64,000 nucleotides of DNA from JAZKDW01 sp040387375 (lineage in GTDB: Bacteria > Pseudomonadota > Gammaproteobacteria > Burkholderiales > Burkholderiaceae_D). The notes beneath the pieces are model-generated. The model had not been told where the DNA came from. It worked only from the letters and a program-made list of their open reading frames with translations, and did not search any database. The translations under genes and the position numbers were made by a program. Each line of letters begins with the position of its first letter. Position 1 is the first letter of the stretch. Location of the stretch: positions 6,200 to 70,199 of the forward strand of contig JAZKDW010000006.1 in NCBI GenBank assembly GCA_040387375.1. The letters run 5' to 3'. Positions 35,103-44,015 of the stretch are shown in pieces.

Positions 35103-35165
35103 TAGCAACCATAATAAAAGCCACCGTTCCAGGGTAATCATTTTCATCAACAATGGAGACAAAAC

Positions 35166-35750
35166 ATGTTTTTATTACTCTCGTTTTCGAGATTCATTGA
35201 CGCGCTCAATGAAAAAATAGGCCATGGCGTAAGCTGGGCTCTTCTCGCCGCCGTTCTTATCTGTAGCGGCAATGCAATGGTCCGATATGCATTCAACACC
35301 AGCTCCAACGCCTGGCTTGAAATTCAATGGTATCTGTTCGCCGCGATTTTCCTGCTGGCCTCGTCCTACACCTTGCGTCGCAACGAACATGTACGCATCG
35401 ACGTCATCGTCGGCATGTTTTCCAAACGCACGCAAGTCTGGCTTGACATGCTCGGCTTCCTGATTTTCCTGCTGCCGATGACAATCCTCATCCTGTATTT
35501 TTCAATCCCCTATGCGTGGATCTCGATTCAAAACCAGGAAATATCAAGCAACGCCGGCGGCCTCATTGTGTGGCCGGCCAAATTGCTGATCCCGGTCGGT
35601 TTTTTCCTGCTGACCCTGCAAGGCATCTCCGAACTCATCAAGCGCATCGGTTATCTGATGGGCCTGGTAGAGGCGCGTGAATTTGAAAAACACGTAGCCA
35701 CGCCCGAAGAAGAAATCGAGGCGATCAAAGCCGCCAACAAACTAACCTGA
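35166..35750 (+). CDS. dctQ: TRAP transporter small membrane subunit DctQ
   Basis: A 194-residue protein with four transmembrane helices (about 20-40, 50-70, 90-115, 135-160) and the DctQ-typical W-x-E-x-Q/Y motif (AWLEIQWYLFAAIFLLASSY). It is the small subunit of a tripartite ATP-independent periplasmic transporter driven by the ion gradient. GGAGA lies before the ATG. It precedes dctM by 17 bp, clearly one operon. Confidence 0.93.
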   Translation: MFLLLSFSRFIDALNEKIGHGVSWALLAAVLICSGNAMVRYAFNTSSNAWLEIQWYLFAAIFLLASSYTLRRNEHVRIDVIVGMFSKRTQVWLDMLGFLIFLLPMTILILYFSIPYAWISIQNQEISSNAGGLIVWPAKLLIPVGFFLLTLQGISELIKRIGYLMGLVEAREFEKHVATPEEEIEAIKAANKLT

Positions 35751-35767
35751 TCGTCCGGAGAAAACAC

Positions 35768-37450
35768 ATGGAGCAATTTCTGATTGCGAATATCGCGCCG
35801 ATCATGTTTGGCGCGCTGGTCGTATTTTTATTGTCGGGTTTCCCGATTGCCTTTTCACTGGGCGCCAATGGCTTGTTTTTCGGCCTTATCGGCATTGAAC
35901 TGGGGCTCTTGAAGCCCGAACTGTTGCAGGCACTGCCAAACCGGCTGTTCGGCATCATGTCGAACGATACCCTGCTGGCCATCCCGTTCTTTACCTTCAT
36001 GGGCCTGATCCTGGAACGATCGGGGATGGCGGAGGATTTACTCGATACGATCGGACAGCTGTTCGGGCCAATCCGTGGCGGCGTAGCTTATGCGGTCATT
36101 TTTGTCGGCGCGCTGCTGGCGGCAACCACCGGTGTCGTCGCCGCGTCGGTCATTTCGATGGGACTGATCTCGCTGCCAGTGATGCTGCGTTACGGTTACG
36201 ACAAAAAACTGGCCTCCGGCGTCATCGCTGCGTCCGGCACCCTGGCCCAGATCATCCCGCCGTCGCTGGTGCTCATTGTCATGGCCGATCAACTCGGCCG
36301 CTCCGTCGGCGACATGTACAAGGCAGCGTTCCTGCCCGGCTTGATGCTTACCGCAATGTACGCGGGTTACGTATTGGCCATTTCGATCTTCAAGCCAAGC
36401 GCGGTTCCCGCCCTGCCGCCCGAAGCGCGCAATCTGCGCCAGCCGGACGGCAGTAGCGGCGTATACTCCCTTCTGGCGCTGGTGGTTGGCGCGGTGGCCG
36501 TCTCGTTCGCGTTCGCGTCTTACTACAAGGCGGGCCACCCGGCTGCGGCAGCGGATGAAGTCGGCATCTATTCCGGCGCTGTCGGCATCCTCCTCGCGTT
36601 CCTTTTTGCAGTCGTCAACCGCTGGCTCAAGATCGGCCTGCTGTCGCGTATCGCTGAAAAAGTGGTATTTGTCCTGATTCCGCCACTCGCGCTCATTTTC
36701 CTTGTGCTGGGTACGATTTTTATCGGCATCGCGACGCCTACCGAAGGTGGAGGCATGGGTGCGCTGGGCGCCGTGATACTGGCGCTGCTCAATCGTCGTC
36801 TGTCATGGGACCTGCTGAAACAGGCGATGAATTCGACCACACGCCTGTCTTGCTTCGTGATCTTCATCCTGATCGGGTCGAGTGTGTTCTCGCTGATTTT
36901 CCGCGCAGTCAGCGGCGACTTGTGGGTTGAACATTTGCTGACTTCCCTGCCTGGCGGCGTGACAGGATTCCTGATTGTGGTCAACATCCTGTTTTTTACG
37001 CTGGCATTCTTTCTGGATTTTTTTGAACTTGCGTTCATCCTGGTGCCCCTGGTGGGACCGGTCGCCGAGAAATTGGGGATTGACCTGATCTGGTTTGGCG
37101 TGCTTCTTGGCGTGAACATGCAGACATCGTTCATGCACCCGCCATTTGGTTTTGCCCTGTTTTACCTGCGATCGGTAGCGCCAAAGGAAGTCAAGACTTC
37201 GGACATTTACTGGGGCTCCGTGCCATTTGTGCTGATTCAGGTCATCATGGTGGGGCTCATCATTGCGTTCCCGGCGCTGGTATCGGTAGGCACTAAAACC
37301 GACATGAAGGAACAGATTGAGCTCCGGCTGGACACACCTCCGGCGGAACAGAATTCGGCGGAGCCGCAACCGAACTTCTCGGCCCCGCCGGAAAGCAAGG
37401 TTGATGAAAATCCAGTGCCGAACTTCTCGGTGGACGCTGAGAAGAAATAG
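35768..37450 (+). CDS. dctM: TRAP transporter large membrane subunit DctM
   Basis: A 560-residue protein with about twelve or more hydrophobic segments. It shows DctM signatures such as IPFFTFMGLILERSGMAEDLLD, GASGTLAQIIPPSL-type loops (ASGTLAQIIPPSLVLIV) and PTEGGGMGALGA. It is longer than most DctM proteins because of an insert around residues 215-260 (Pro-rich, then AVSFAFASYYKAG) and a Pro/Glu-rich cytosolic tail with two copies of NFS-containing repeats. It forms the transport channel with DctQ; the convergent gene at 38095 probably encodes the binding protein. Confidence 0.93.
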   Translation: MEQFLIANIAPIMFGALVVFLLSGFPIAFSLGANGLFFGLIGIELGLLKPELLQALPNRLFGIMSNDTLLAIPFFTFMGLILERSGMAEDLLDTIGQLFGPIRGGVAYAVIFVGALLAATTGVVAASVISMGLISLPVMLRYGYDKKLASGVIAASGTLAQIIPPSLVLIVMADQLGRSVGDMYKAAFLPGLMLTAMYAGYVLAISIFKPSAVPALPPEARNLRQPDGSSGVYSLLALVVGAVAVSFAFASYYKAGHPAAAADEVGIYSGAVGILLAFLFAVVNRWLKIGLLSRIAEKVVFVLIPPLALIFLVLGTIFIGIATPTEGGGMGALGAVILALLNRRLSWDLLKQAMNSTTRLSCFVIFILIGSSVFSLIFRAVSGDLWVEHLLTSLPGGVTGFLIVVNILFFTLAFFLDFFELAFILVPLVGPVAEKLGIDLIWFGVLLGVNMQTSFMHPPFGFALFYLRSVAPKEVKTSDIYWGSVPFVLIQVIMVGLIIAFPALVSVGTKTDMKEQIELRLDTPPAEQNSAEPQPNFSAPPESKVDENPVPNFSVDAEKK

Positions 37451-37475
37451 AATCCGGCTGCCGCGTCAGATCACC

Positions 37476-37509
37476 AACCCCGCAGGAATTGCTCTGCGGG
37501 GTTTTTTTT
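37476..37509 (+). terminator. Terminator of the dctQM operon
   Basis: AACCCCGCAG, 8-nt loop, CTGCGGGGTT followed by a run of eight T. Confidence 0.95.
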
Positions 37510-37661
37510 CGTCTTTACGGCATGCGCATTTCACGCATCGCCATGCCGGTCGCACAAGCAGGCGGGCTGATCAGGCAATGCTCTGTCCGGTTTCAATTCA
37601 TGCGGCGTATCTGAGCGTATCGGTCAAGCGGTCGAATCGTTCCCGCGGTATTCCACGATAA

Positions 37662-37728
37662 TCGAGGTCAAGCCTGGTGGGCTCGGCATGAAGACATCGT
37701 GATGCAAACTCAGTCTGGATTCCCGCTT
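37662..37728. repeat. Dispersed repeat R1, copy 1
   Basis: 67 bp matching 60655-60721 at 61 positions. It ends GGATTCCCGCTT, a dRS3-like half. In the other copy, repeat R2 follows 55 bp later; here it is displaced by the MITE-like element. Confidence 0.8.
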
Positions 37729-37733
37729 GCGCG

Positions 37734-37891
37734 CTAATCTATACCCATATCTTTGCAACTGAAGAGTGTATTTCGCAGGGTGATTTCGTAGGGTGTAATA
37801 AGCTTTCGCTTATTACACCCTACGCATTTTTGCAACATTTCGCCGCCACCGTGCAAGGCTGGAATCTTGCAGAGATGTGGGTATGGATTAG
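37734..37891. mobile_element. MITE-like element, copy 2
   Basis: 158 bp with terminal inverted repeats (CTAATCTTATACCCATATC at left; GATGTGGGTATGGATTAG at right) and homologous flanking segments to copy 1 at 13303-13634. The centre is a perfect 17-bp hairpin CGTAGGGTGTAATAAGC (37788-37804) with complement 37809-37825, in place of the larger core of copy 1. It sits exactly between repeats R1 and R2. No gene is encoded. Confidence 0.75.
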
Positions 37892-37948
37892 CGCGAAAGC
37901 GGGAATCCATAACCCGCTGGCACGGGACGGACGTCGATATCCCTCCAG
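37892..37948. repeat. Dispersed repeat R2, copy 1
   Basis: 57 bp matching 60777-60833 at 53 positions, beginning CGCGAAAGCGGGAATCC and ending in GTCGATATCCCTC. It abuts the right end of the MITE-like element. Confidence 0.8.
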
Positions 37949-38042
37949 GCCCTCTGAATCACCCCTACACGATAGAAATTCCACACCCTTTGATGGATCG
38001 CTTCGCGCGCTGCCAAGAGTGCGCCCTTCTTTCGCGCACAAG

Positions 38043-38073
38043 AAAAAACCCGCAGGCTTGCGCGCTGCGGGTT
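38043..38073 (-). terminator. Terminator of dctP
   Basis: Stem AACCCGCAG/CTGCGGGTT; on the minus strand it is followed by six T. It is 22 bp beyond the dctP stop. Confidence 0.93.
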
Positions 38074-38094
38074 GAGAACTCAGACCAGATAAAA

Positions 38095-39174
38095 CTATTT
38101 GCGGCTGGCCATGAAATTGGACATCTGGCCTTCAGACACCGTGAACCATTGATTCTGATCCCTCTGGAACCGTTTGTACGGCTCGTAGATGGCCTTGAAC
38201 TTGGCATTCTTGGAAGCTTCTTCCTCCATCGTCGTGACAGAAGCCTTGTAGCACGCTTCCAGGATCGGCTTGGAGAAGTAACGCAGCTTGGCGCCGTTCT
38301 TGATCAGGCGTGCAAGAGCAGCCGGATTCTTCGCATCGTACGCCGCCTGCGTGACGACATGCGCCTCGTAGGTCGCTACTTCGAGCGCGTATTGATAATC
38401 TTTCGGCAGCTTTTCCCATTCCTTGATACCGACATAGAATGACAATTGCGCACCCGATTCCCACCAGCCCGGCGCATAGTAAAAAGGAGCGACTTTATAG
38501 AAGCCGAGCTTTTCATCGTCGTAAGGTGTGGTCCACTCAACGGCATCAAGCGTACCTTTTTCAAGAGCGGGATAGATATCGCCACCGGCCAGTTGTTGTG
38601 GTACCAGGCCCAACGGTTGCATGACCTTGCCGGCAAATGCGCTGATGCGCATCTTGAGACCTTTAAAGTCTTCCATGGTCTTGATTTCCTTGCGGAACCA
38701 ACCACCCATTTGGGTGCCGGTATTTCCACCAAGGAAATTCATGATGCCATAGTCCTTGTAGAAATTGCGCAGCACGTCCCGGCCGCCGCCCTGGTCGAAC
38801 CAGGCTGTCTGCTGCCGCGAATTCATGCCGAACGGCACCGCGCAGTCAAATGCGAAAGCCGGGTCCTTGCCGAAGTAATAATACGCCGCAGTGTGCCCCA
38901 TCTCGACCGTACCGGCCTGAACGGCATCCGCGACCTGCAGTGCCGGAACAATCTCCCCGCCGGCAAACACGCGAATATTGAACTTGCCGCCGGTCAGCTG
39001 TGCTACCCGCTTGCTCAGGACTTCCGCAGCGCCATAGAGCGTGTCAAGTGACTTTGGAAAACTCGAAGCCAGGCGCCAGTTGATTGTAGGTTGTGTCTGC
39101 GCCAGTGCCGGCGCCGCGATGGCTCCGACTGATGCGCCGACAGCCGCTTTTTTAAGGAAGGAACGACGTTCCAT
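38095..39174 (-). CDS. dctP: TRAP transporter substrate-binding protein
   Basis: A 359-residue periplasmic binding protein. The N-terminus MERRSFLKKAAVGASVGAIA, ending APALAQ, looks like a twin-arginine signal. The mature part has the DctP fold and signatures: AGTVEMGHTAAYYY, LKMRISAFAGKVMQPLG (with the carboxylate-binding Arg) and GTLDAVEWTTPYDDEKLG. It resembles the TakP-type keto/hydroxy-acid binders, so a 2-oxo acid substrate is likely but unproven. Convergent to dctQM, with its own AGGAGA site and terminator. Confidence 0.93.
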   Translation of the reverse strand: MERRSFLKKAAVGASVGAIAAPALAQTQPTINWRLASSFPKSLDTLYGAAEVLSKRVAQLTGGKFNIRVFAGGEIVPALQVADAVQAGTVEMGHTAAYYYFGKDPAFAFDCAVPFGMNSRQQTAWFDQGGGRDVLRNFYKDYGIMNFLGGNTGTQMGGWFRKEIKTMEDFKGLKMRISAFAGKVMQPLGLVPQQLAGGDIYPALEKGTLDAVEWTTPYDDEKLGFYKVAPFYYAPGWWESGAQLSFYVGIKEWEKLPKDYQYALEVATYEAHVVTQAAYDAKNPAALARLIKNGAKLRYFSKPILEACYKASVTTMEEEASKNAKFKAIYEPYKRFQRDQNQWFTVSEGQMSNFMASRK

Positions 39175-39555
39175 ATTTTTGTCTCCTAAAGGAATGAACT
39201 ACCAAATGAAAAAACTGCCCCGCCTCTTTTCAGTTTTTACTTCTCACTTCTCGCCCTGCTCGCAGTAAAGCTAACCTGACGCTGTTGCAAATTGTATGAG
39301 CATGATGCAAATGTGGCAACAAAAAATCAGGTCTTGGCACACCAATTTATACGTAAGCATTATTACTTAGTGGAACTGACACCACACTGACAGCGGATGA
39401 TATTTGATCCAGGTCTAGCGCGGACGAACTAATACGCGAGAGCCTTCTCCAGATCAATGTGAGACTTTAATGGAAGGGGTGCGGAATTCGCATTAACAAT
39501 GCCGCAGACAGCGCCGAAAAGCTGGAAGGCGCTGCATCCGGGTTTGGAATCATAA
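39175..39555. other. Gene-free stretch upstream of dctP
   Basis: 381 bp without a convincing gene. It should hold the dctP promoter (minus strand). The AGGAGA just before 39174 is the ribosome site. Nothing else stands out. Confidence 0.5.
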
Positions 39556-40920
39556 TCAGTTTCCCGCGAGTGTCATGCTTTCAATCAGGATCGAGCCAGT
39601 CTGCTTGGTGCCGCGAATCAGGGTATCGGCGCCGATGGCAACAATCTGTTCGAACATGTCTTTCATGTTACCGGCAATGGTGATCTCTTCAACCGGATAC
39701 TGGATCACGCCGCGTTCGACCCAATAGCCCGATGCACCGCGGGAGTAATCTCCAGTGACGTAATTGACCCCCTGCCCCATCAACTCGGTCACCAGCAGGC
39801 CGGTATCGAGCTTTTTCAGCATGGCCTTGAAATCATCGCTGGCTTGTGTCTGCGACGATGTCAGTGACAGGTTATGCGAGCCGCCGGCGTTACCGGTGGT
39901 CGTCATGCCAAGTTTGCGCGCCGAGTAAGTCGACAGGAAATAACCCTGTACCACACCATCCACCACGACGTCGCGCCGGCTGGTCTTGACACCCTCCTCA
40001 TCGAACGGCGAGGAACCGACAGCACCAACGACATGCGGATCTTCAATGATCTGAATATGCGGCGCGAACACTTTCTTGCCCAGCGAATCAAACAGAAAAG
40101 TGGATTTGCGGTACAGCGCGCCGCCAGAGACGGCTTGCACGAAGGCGCCCAGCAATCCGGCCGCCAATGGCGCCTCGAACAATACCGGGCACTTGCGGGT
40201 ATTGAGCTTGCGCGCGTTAAGACGGGCCAGCGCGCGTTGCGCCGCATAACGGCCGATCGCTTCCGGCGCCGCCAGCATTTGAGGATCACGCATCGACGAG
40301 TACCAGTCATCGCGCTGCATGTTCGCGCCCTTGCCGGCGATCGGCACGACTGAAATGGTATGCCGCGAATAAGGATAACCGCCGATGAAACCGCGTGAAT
40401 TGGCGGCGACAAAATGCGACTGCTGCGCATAGACGCTTGCGCCTTCGCTATTGGTCACACGCTTGTCCACGGCAAATGCCGCCGCTTCACCGCGCCTGGC
40501 GAGTTCCACCGCCTCTTCGGTTGTGACCAGCCACGGGTAGCACAACTGCAGGTCCAGCGGATTGGTTTCCAGCATATCCGCGTCCGGCAGGCCGGCGCAA
40601 TCGTCTACCGCGGTAAAACGGGCGATGTTGTAGGCGGCCTCAACCGTGTCTCTGAGGGCACGTTCGGAAAAATCCGAGGTACTGGCATTGCCGCGCCGGG
40701 TCGCGCGGTCCTTGCCGAGGTACACGGTCACGCCCATGCCCTTGTCTTTATTCTGTTCTATGGTTTCAATATTGCCTTTGCGTACAGTGACGGACAGGCC
40801 GCTGCCTTCGCTGATCTCCACCGCCGCGTCAGATGCGCCTTTTTCTTGTGCGAAACGTAACACATCCCGTGCGAGTTGCTTTAACTGGTCTTGGTTATGG
40901 ATAAATACGGAGTCGTTCAT
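39556..40920 (-). CDS. pmbA: Metalloprotease-like protein PmbA/TldE
   Basis: A 454-residue TldE/PmbA-family protein. It shows GSGLSVTVRKGNIETIEQNKDKG-type N-terminal sequence, the swirl-fold motif LNARKLNTRKCPVLFEAPLAAGLLG, and a C-terminal DYSRGASGYWVERG. TldD-TldE heterodimers degrade unfolded or leader peptides; TldE lacks the HExxxH zinc site, as here. It is divergent from darP, a conserved pair in beta- and gammaproteobacteria. Confidence 0.95.
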   Translation of the reverse strand: MNDSVFIHNQDQLKQLARDVLRFAQEKGASDAAVEISEGSGLSVTVRKGNIETIEQNKDKGMGVTVYLGKDRATRRGNASTSDFSERALRDTVEAAYNIARFTAVDDCAGLPDADMLETNPLDLQLCYPWLVTTEEAVELARRGEAAAFAVDKRVTNSEGASVYAQQSHFVAANSRGFIGGYPYSRHTISVVPIAGKGANMQRDDWYSSMRDPQMLAAPEAIGRYAAQRALARLNARKLNTRKCPVLFEAPLAAGLLGAFVQAVSGGALYRKSTFLFDSLGKKVFAPHIQIIEDPHVVGAVGSSPFDEEGVKTSRRDVVVDGVVQGYFLSTYSARKLGMTTTGNAGGSHNLSLTSSQTQASDDFKAMLKKLDTGLLVTELMGQGVNYVTGDYSRGASGYWVERGVIQYPVEEITIAGNMKDMFEQIVAIGADTLIRGTKQTGSILIESMTLAGN

Positions 40921-41006
40921 AAGCTCGTTTTCTTCGGAATGCGTCTAAAACAGTTATCATAGCAGTCGTTTACAAAAAGGCTCCAGGCCTTAGCCAATTA
41001 ACCATC

Positions 41007-41606
41007 ATGCCAAATCCCAATCGAGGCGCTTGCGGCTTCCAATCCAGCGAATTCGAGCAAGAATACGATCGCCCCTCCAAGTCGCAACTCAAGCGCGAAA
41101 TGACGGCCCTGCAAAAACTGGGCGCGGAACTGATCGCAGAACCCAGGGAACGTGTCAAGCGTGTTCCCATGCCGGAGGATGTCCGCGATGCGATTCTCGA
41201 GTGCCAGCTGATCAAGGATCATGAAGGCAGGCGCCGCCAGCTGCAATACGTCGGCAAGAAGATGCGTACGCTGGATGCCGATGAACTTGCCGCCATCCAG
41301 AAAACGATCGACAGCTGGAAAGGGCTTTCGAAAGCCGATACCGCTGCCATGCATGCGCTGGAACGCCGCCGCGACAAACTGCTGAGCGAGGACAGCGCGC
41401 TGCCTGAGTTGATGGCGCAGTATCCCGACATCGATGTTCAGCACTTGCGCACGCTGATTCGCAATGCGCGCAAGGAGCAGGCCGAGAACAAGCCGCCCAA
41501 GGCCTATCGTGAAATTTTCCAGATCCTGAAGCAGTTGCAAGTGAAAACGGCTTCCTCCAAGGCCGATGACGAAGAAGATGACGACCAGGCCGAAGAAGAA
41601 TCCTGA
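41007..41606 (+). CDS. darP: Ribosome biogenesis factor DarP (YjgA)
   Basis: A 199-residue helical protein with the family core PSKSQLKREMTALQKLG, ECQLIKDHEGRRRQLQYVGK and QYPDIDVQHLRTLIRNARKEQAENKPPKAYREIFQ. E. coli YjgA/DarP binds the 50S subunit late in assembly. The C-terminus here is a long acidic Asp/Glu tail. Its end overlaps the start of mog by about 40 bp. Confidence 0.95.
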   Translation: MPNPNRGACGFQSSEFEQEYDRPSKSQLKREMTALQKLGAELIAEPRERVKRVPMPEDVRDAILECQLIKDHEGRRRQLQYVGKKMRTLDADELAAIQKTIDSWKGLSKADTAAMHALERRRDKLLSEDSALPELMAQYPDIDVQHLRTLIRNARKEQAENKPPKAYREIFQILKQLQVKTASSKADDEEDDDQAEEES

Positions 41607-42201
41607 CGAGCTGCGGATCGGCCTGGTCTCGATCTCCGACCGGGCATCCAGCGGTGTCTACGAGGACCAGGGCATTCCGGCGCTGCGCGACTGGTTTGGC
41701 GCCGCGCTGACCAGTCCGTGGCAACTCGAAACCCGGCTGATCCCGGATGAACGCGCCGAGATTGAAAAGGCGCTGATCGAACTGGTCGACCAGATGCATT
41801 GCGATCTGGTGCTGACCACGGGCGGCACCGGCCCGGCCAGGCGAGATGTGACACCTGAAGCGACACTCGCGGTCGGCACCAGGGAGATGCCGGGCTTTGG
41901 TGAACAGATGAGGCAGATCAGCCTGAAGTTCGTGCCCACCGCAATCCTGTCGCGGCAGGTTGCCGTCATCCGCGAAACCGAAGGTCACGCCGCCCTCATC
42001 ATGAACCTCCCCGGCCAGCCAAAGTCAATCAAGGAAACCCTGGAGGGGCTGAAGGATGCCGAGGGCATGCAAGTCGTTGCCGGTATTTTTGCCGCGGTCC
42101 CCTACTGTATCGACCTGATCGGCGGACCTTACGTCGAAACCGATGACACGATCTGCAAGGCGTTCCGGCCCAAGTCGGCAATTCGAAGCAAAACAACCTG
42201 A
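41566..42201 (+). CDS. mog: Molybdopterin adenylyltransferase
   Basis: A 211-residue Mog/MoaB-fold protein with IGLVSISDRASSGVYEDQG and the MPT-binding TTGGTGPARRDVTPEAT. Mog adenylates molybdopterin before molybdate insertion. Two in-frame ATGs (41566, 41578) lie inside the 3' end of darP; both overlap it, indicating translational coupling, and the choice is open. The signature Asp and Gly residues are intact. Confidence 0.93.
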   Translation: MTKKMTTRPKKNPDELRIGLVSISDRASSGVYEDQGIPALRDWFGAALTSPWQLETRLIPDERAEIEKALIELVDQMHCDLVLTTGGTGPARRDVTPEATLAVGTREMPGFGEQMRQISLKFVPTAILSRQVAVIRETEGHAALIMNLPGQPKSIKETLEGLKDAEGMQVVAGIFAAVPYCIDLIGGPYVETDDTICKAFRPKSAIRSKTT

Positions 42202-42217
42202 CGCAAGACCATTAATA

Positions 42218-42889
42218 ATGACAACTCCATTACTTGAAACCATCCAGATCGAAACCGCACCGAATCCGGCTGCCTCTGTGATCTGGATGCATGGACTGGG
42301 CGCCGATGGCTCGGATTTCGTGCCGATCGTGCGTGAACTGGATCTGGGCGGATGCCCGCCGATACGCTTCATTTTCCCGCATGCGCCGACCATGCCGGTG
42401 ACGGTCAATGGTGGATATATCATGCGCGCATGGTATGACATCCTGGGGCCGGATCTGGTCAGACGTGAGGATGAGAAAGGCTTGCGCGCGTCGCAGGCGG
42501 CTATCGAACAGCTGATCGCCCAGGAAAAATCGCGTGGAATCGCAGCGGACCGGATCGTCCTGGCGGGCTTTTCGCAAGGGTGCGCGATGGCGCTGCAGAC
42601 CGGCTTGCGCCATCCGGAGAAACTGGCCGGATTGTTATGCCTGTCGGGCTACGTTCCGATCTATGCCACCGTGGAAACCGAACGCCACAGCAAAAATCAT
42701 GACACGCCGATTTTCATGGCGCATGGCCGCAATGATCCTGTCATCCCGATCAACCGTGCGGAACAATCACGCGATTTGCTGCAGGCGCTTGGCCATCCGG
42801 TGGAATGGCATGAGTACACGATGCAGCACGCGGTTTGCCCGCAAGAGATCGATGATATCGGCGCCTGGTTCAGGCGGGTTCTGGCCTGA
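42218..42889 (+). CDS. Carboxylesterase/lysophospholipase-like alpha/beta hydrolase
   Basis: A 223-residue hydrolase of the phospholipase/carboxylesterase (PF02230-type) family. It shows VIWMHGLGADGSDF (oxyanion), the nucleophile elbow GFSQGCAM, Asp in HGRNDPVI and His in YTMQHAVC. The ATG at 42218 gives the typical N-terminus; a longer frame from 42143 overlaps mog. It is 16 bp after mog on the same strand. Substrates in the family are small esters; the physiological one is unknown. Confidence 0.93.
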   Translation: MTTPLLETIQIETAPNPAASVIWMHGLGADGSDFVPIVRELDLGGCPPIRFIFPHAPTMPVTVNGGYIMRAWYDILGPDLVRREDEKGLRASQAAIEQLIAQEKSRGIAADRIVLAGFSQGCAMALQTGLRHPEKLAGLLCLSGYVPIYATVETERHSKNHDTPIFMAHGRNDPVIPINRAEQSRDLLQALGHPVEWHEYTMQHAVCPQEIDDIGAWFRRVLA

Positions 42890-42896
42890 TTTTCAA

Positions 42897-42921
42897 AACG
42901 AGCCCCGCACGCGGGCTCGTT
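42897..42921. terminator. Terminator between convergent genes
   Basis: AACGAGCCC (42897-42905) pairs with GGGCTCGTT (42913-42921), with a T-rich tail in both directions. It serves the esterase and purU. Confidence 0.85.
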
Positions 42922-42922
42922 C

Positions 42923-43792
42923 TTATTTGAATACCACTGTCTTGTGCCCATTGAGCAAAATGCGGTGCTCGACAAACCACTTCACCGCACGCGCCAGCAC
43001 CACACATTCCACATCCCGCCCGATAGCGGTCAGCGTTTCCGGATTCATCGCGTGGTCGACGCGCTCGACATCCTGTTCCACGATTGGACCTTCATCCAGG
43101 TCGCCGGTCACGAAATGCGCGGTCGCGCCGATCAGCTTGACGCCCCGCTCATGCGCCTGCGCATAGGGTTTGGCGCCCTTGAAGCTGGGCAGGAAGGAAT
43201 GATGGATATTGATCGCGCGACCCTTCAGCGCATCGCACATTTCCGGCGATAGAATCTGCATGTAGCGCGCCAGGACCACCAGGTCGACATCATTCGCCTT
43301 GATGATCTCAAGCACGCGGTCTTCCTGTGCACGCTTGGCTTCAGCCGGTGCGCCCGCTGCCAACGGCAAGTGATGGAAAGGGATGTTATAGCTCGCTGCC
43401 AGTTGATAGAAGTCCGTGTGGTTGGACACGATCGCCGGGATTTCCACTGGCAGCAAACCGCTTTTGTAACGGAACAGCAGATCATTCAGGCAATGGCCGA
43501 TCTTTGACACCATCAGGACCATGCGCGGCTTCTTGAGCGCGTCATGCAATTGCCAGTTCATCTGCATTGTCGCCGCAAGTGCGGCGAAGCTGTCGCGCAG
43601 CGCCTTGTCGCCTATCGACGCGTCTTCCGCGGAAAAATGCACACGCATGAAAAACAGCTTCGATTGCGCATCGCCGAACTGGGCGGAGTCGATGATATTG
43701 CAGCCGTATTCCGCCAAAAACCCCGATACGCGATGCACAATACCGCGTTGATCGAGGCAGGACAAGGTAAGAATGTATTCGGGGTGCGTCAT
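42923..43792 (-). CDS. purU: Formyltetrahydrofolate deformylase
   Basis: A 289-residue enzyme: an N-terminal ACT domain (ILTLSCLDQRGIVHRVSGFLAE) and a C-terminal formyltransferase-fold hydrolase with NHTDFY, the catalytic SFLPSFKGAKPYAQAHERGVKLIGATAHFV region (Asn-His-Asp set) and DEGPIVEQD. It releases formate from 10-formyl-THF, supplying formate for PurT and balancing one-carbon pools. Length and motifs are complete. Confidence 0.96.
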   Translation of the reverse strand: MTHPEYILTLSCLDQRGIVHRVSGFLAEYGCNIIDSAQFGDAQSKLFFMRVHFSAEDASIGDKALRDSFAALAATMQMNWQLHDALKKPRMVLMVSKIGHCLNDLLFRYKSGLLPVEIPAIVSNHTDFYQLAASYNIPFHHLPLAAGAPAEAKRAQEDRVLEIIKANDVDLVVLARYMQILSPEMCDALKGRAINIHHSFLPSFKGAKPYAQAHERGVKLIGATAHFVTGDLDEGPIVEQDVERVDHAMNPETLTAIGRDVECVVLARAVKWFVEHRILLNGHKTVVFK

Positions 43793-43950
43793 GATTATTA
43801 TCGTTATGCCTGGAAAGCGCTTGCCAGTGGTGCAAGCGAACGGCTGCTATTGTCGCACGGCTGGACAGTCTCGACAAAACAGCGAAGTGCACGAACAGGC
43901 GCCGCGCGTCCCGTGCTGGGTAGCGGCGCTAACGAATCAATTCAAGCAGA

Positions 43951-43984
43951 AAAAAATAAACCAGCGCCCGTTGCCGGGCGCTGG
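43951..43984 (-). terminator. Terminator of the bactofilin gene
   Basis: CCAGCGCCCG, loop TTG, CCGGGCGCTGG; on the minus strand it is followed by TTTATTTTTT. It is 32 bp past the bactofilin stop. Confidence 0.93.
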
Positions 43985-44015
43985 AGTCTACAAAACCAAT
44001 AAATTCTTACGGCGC

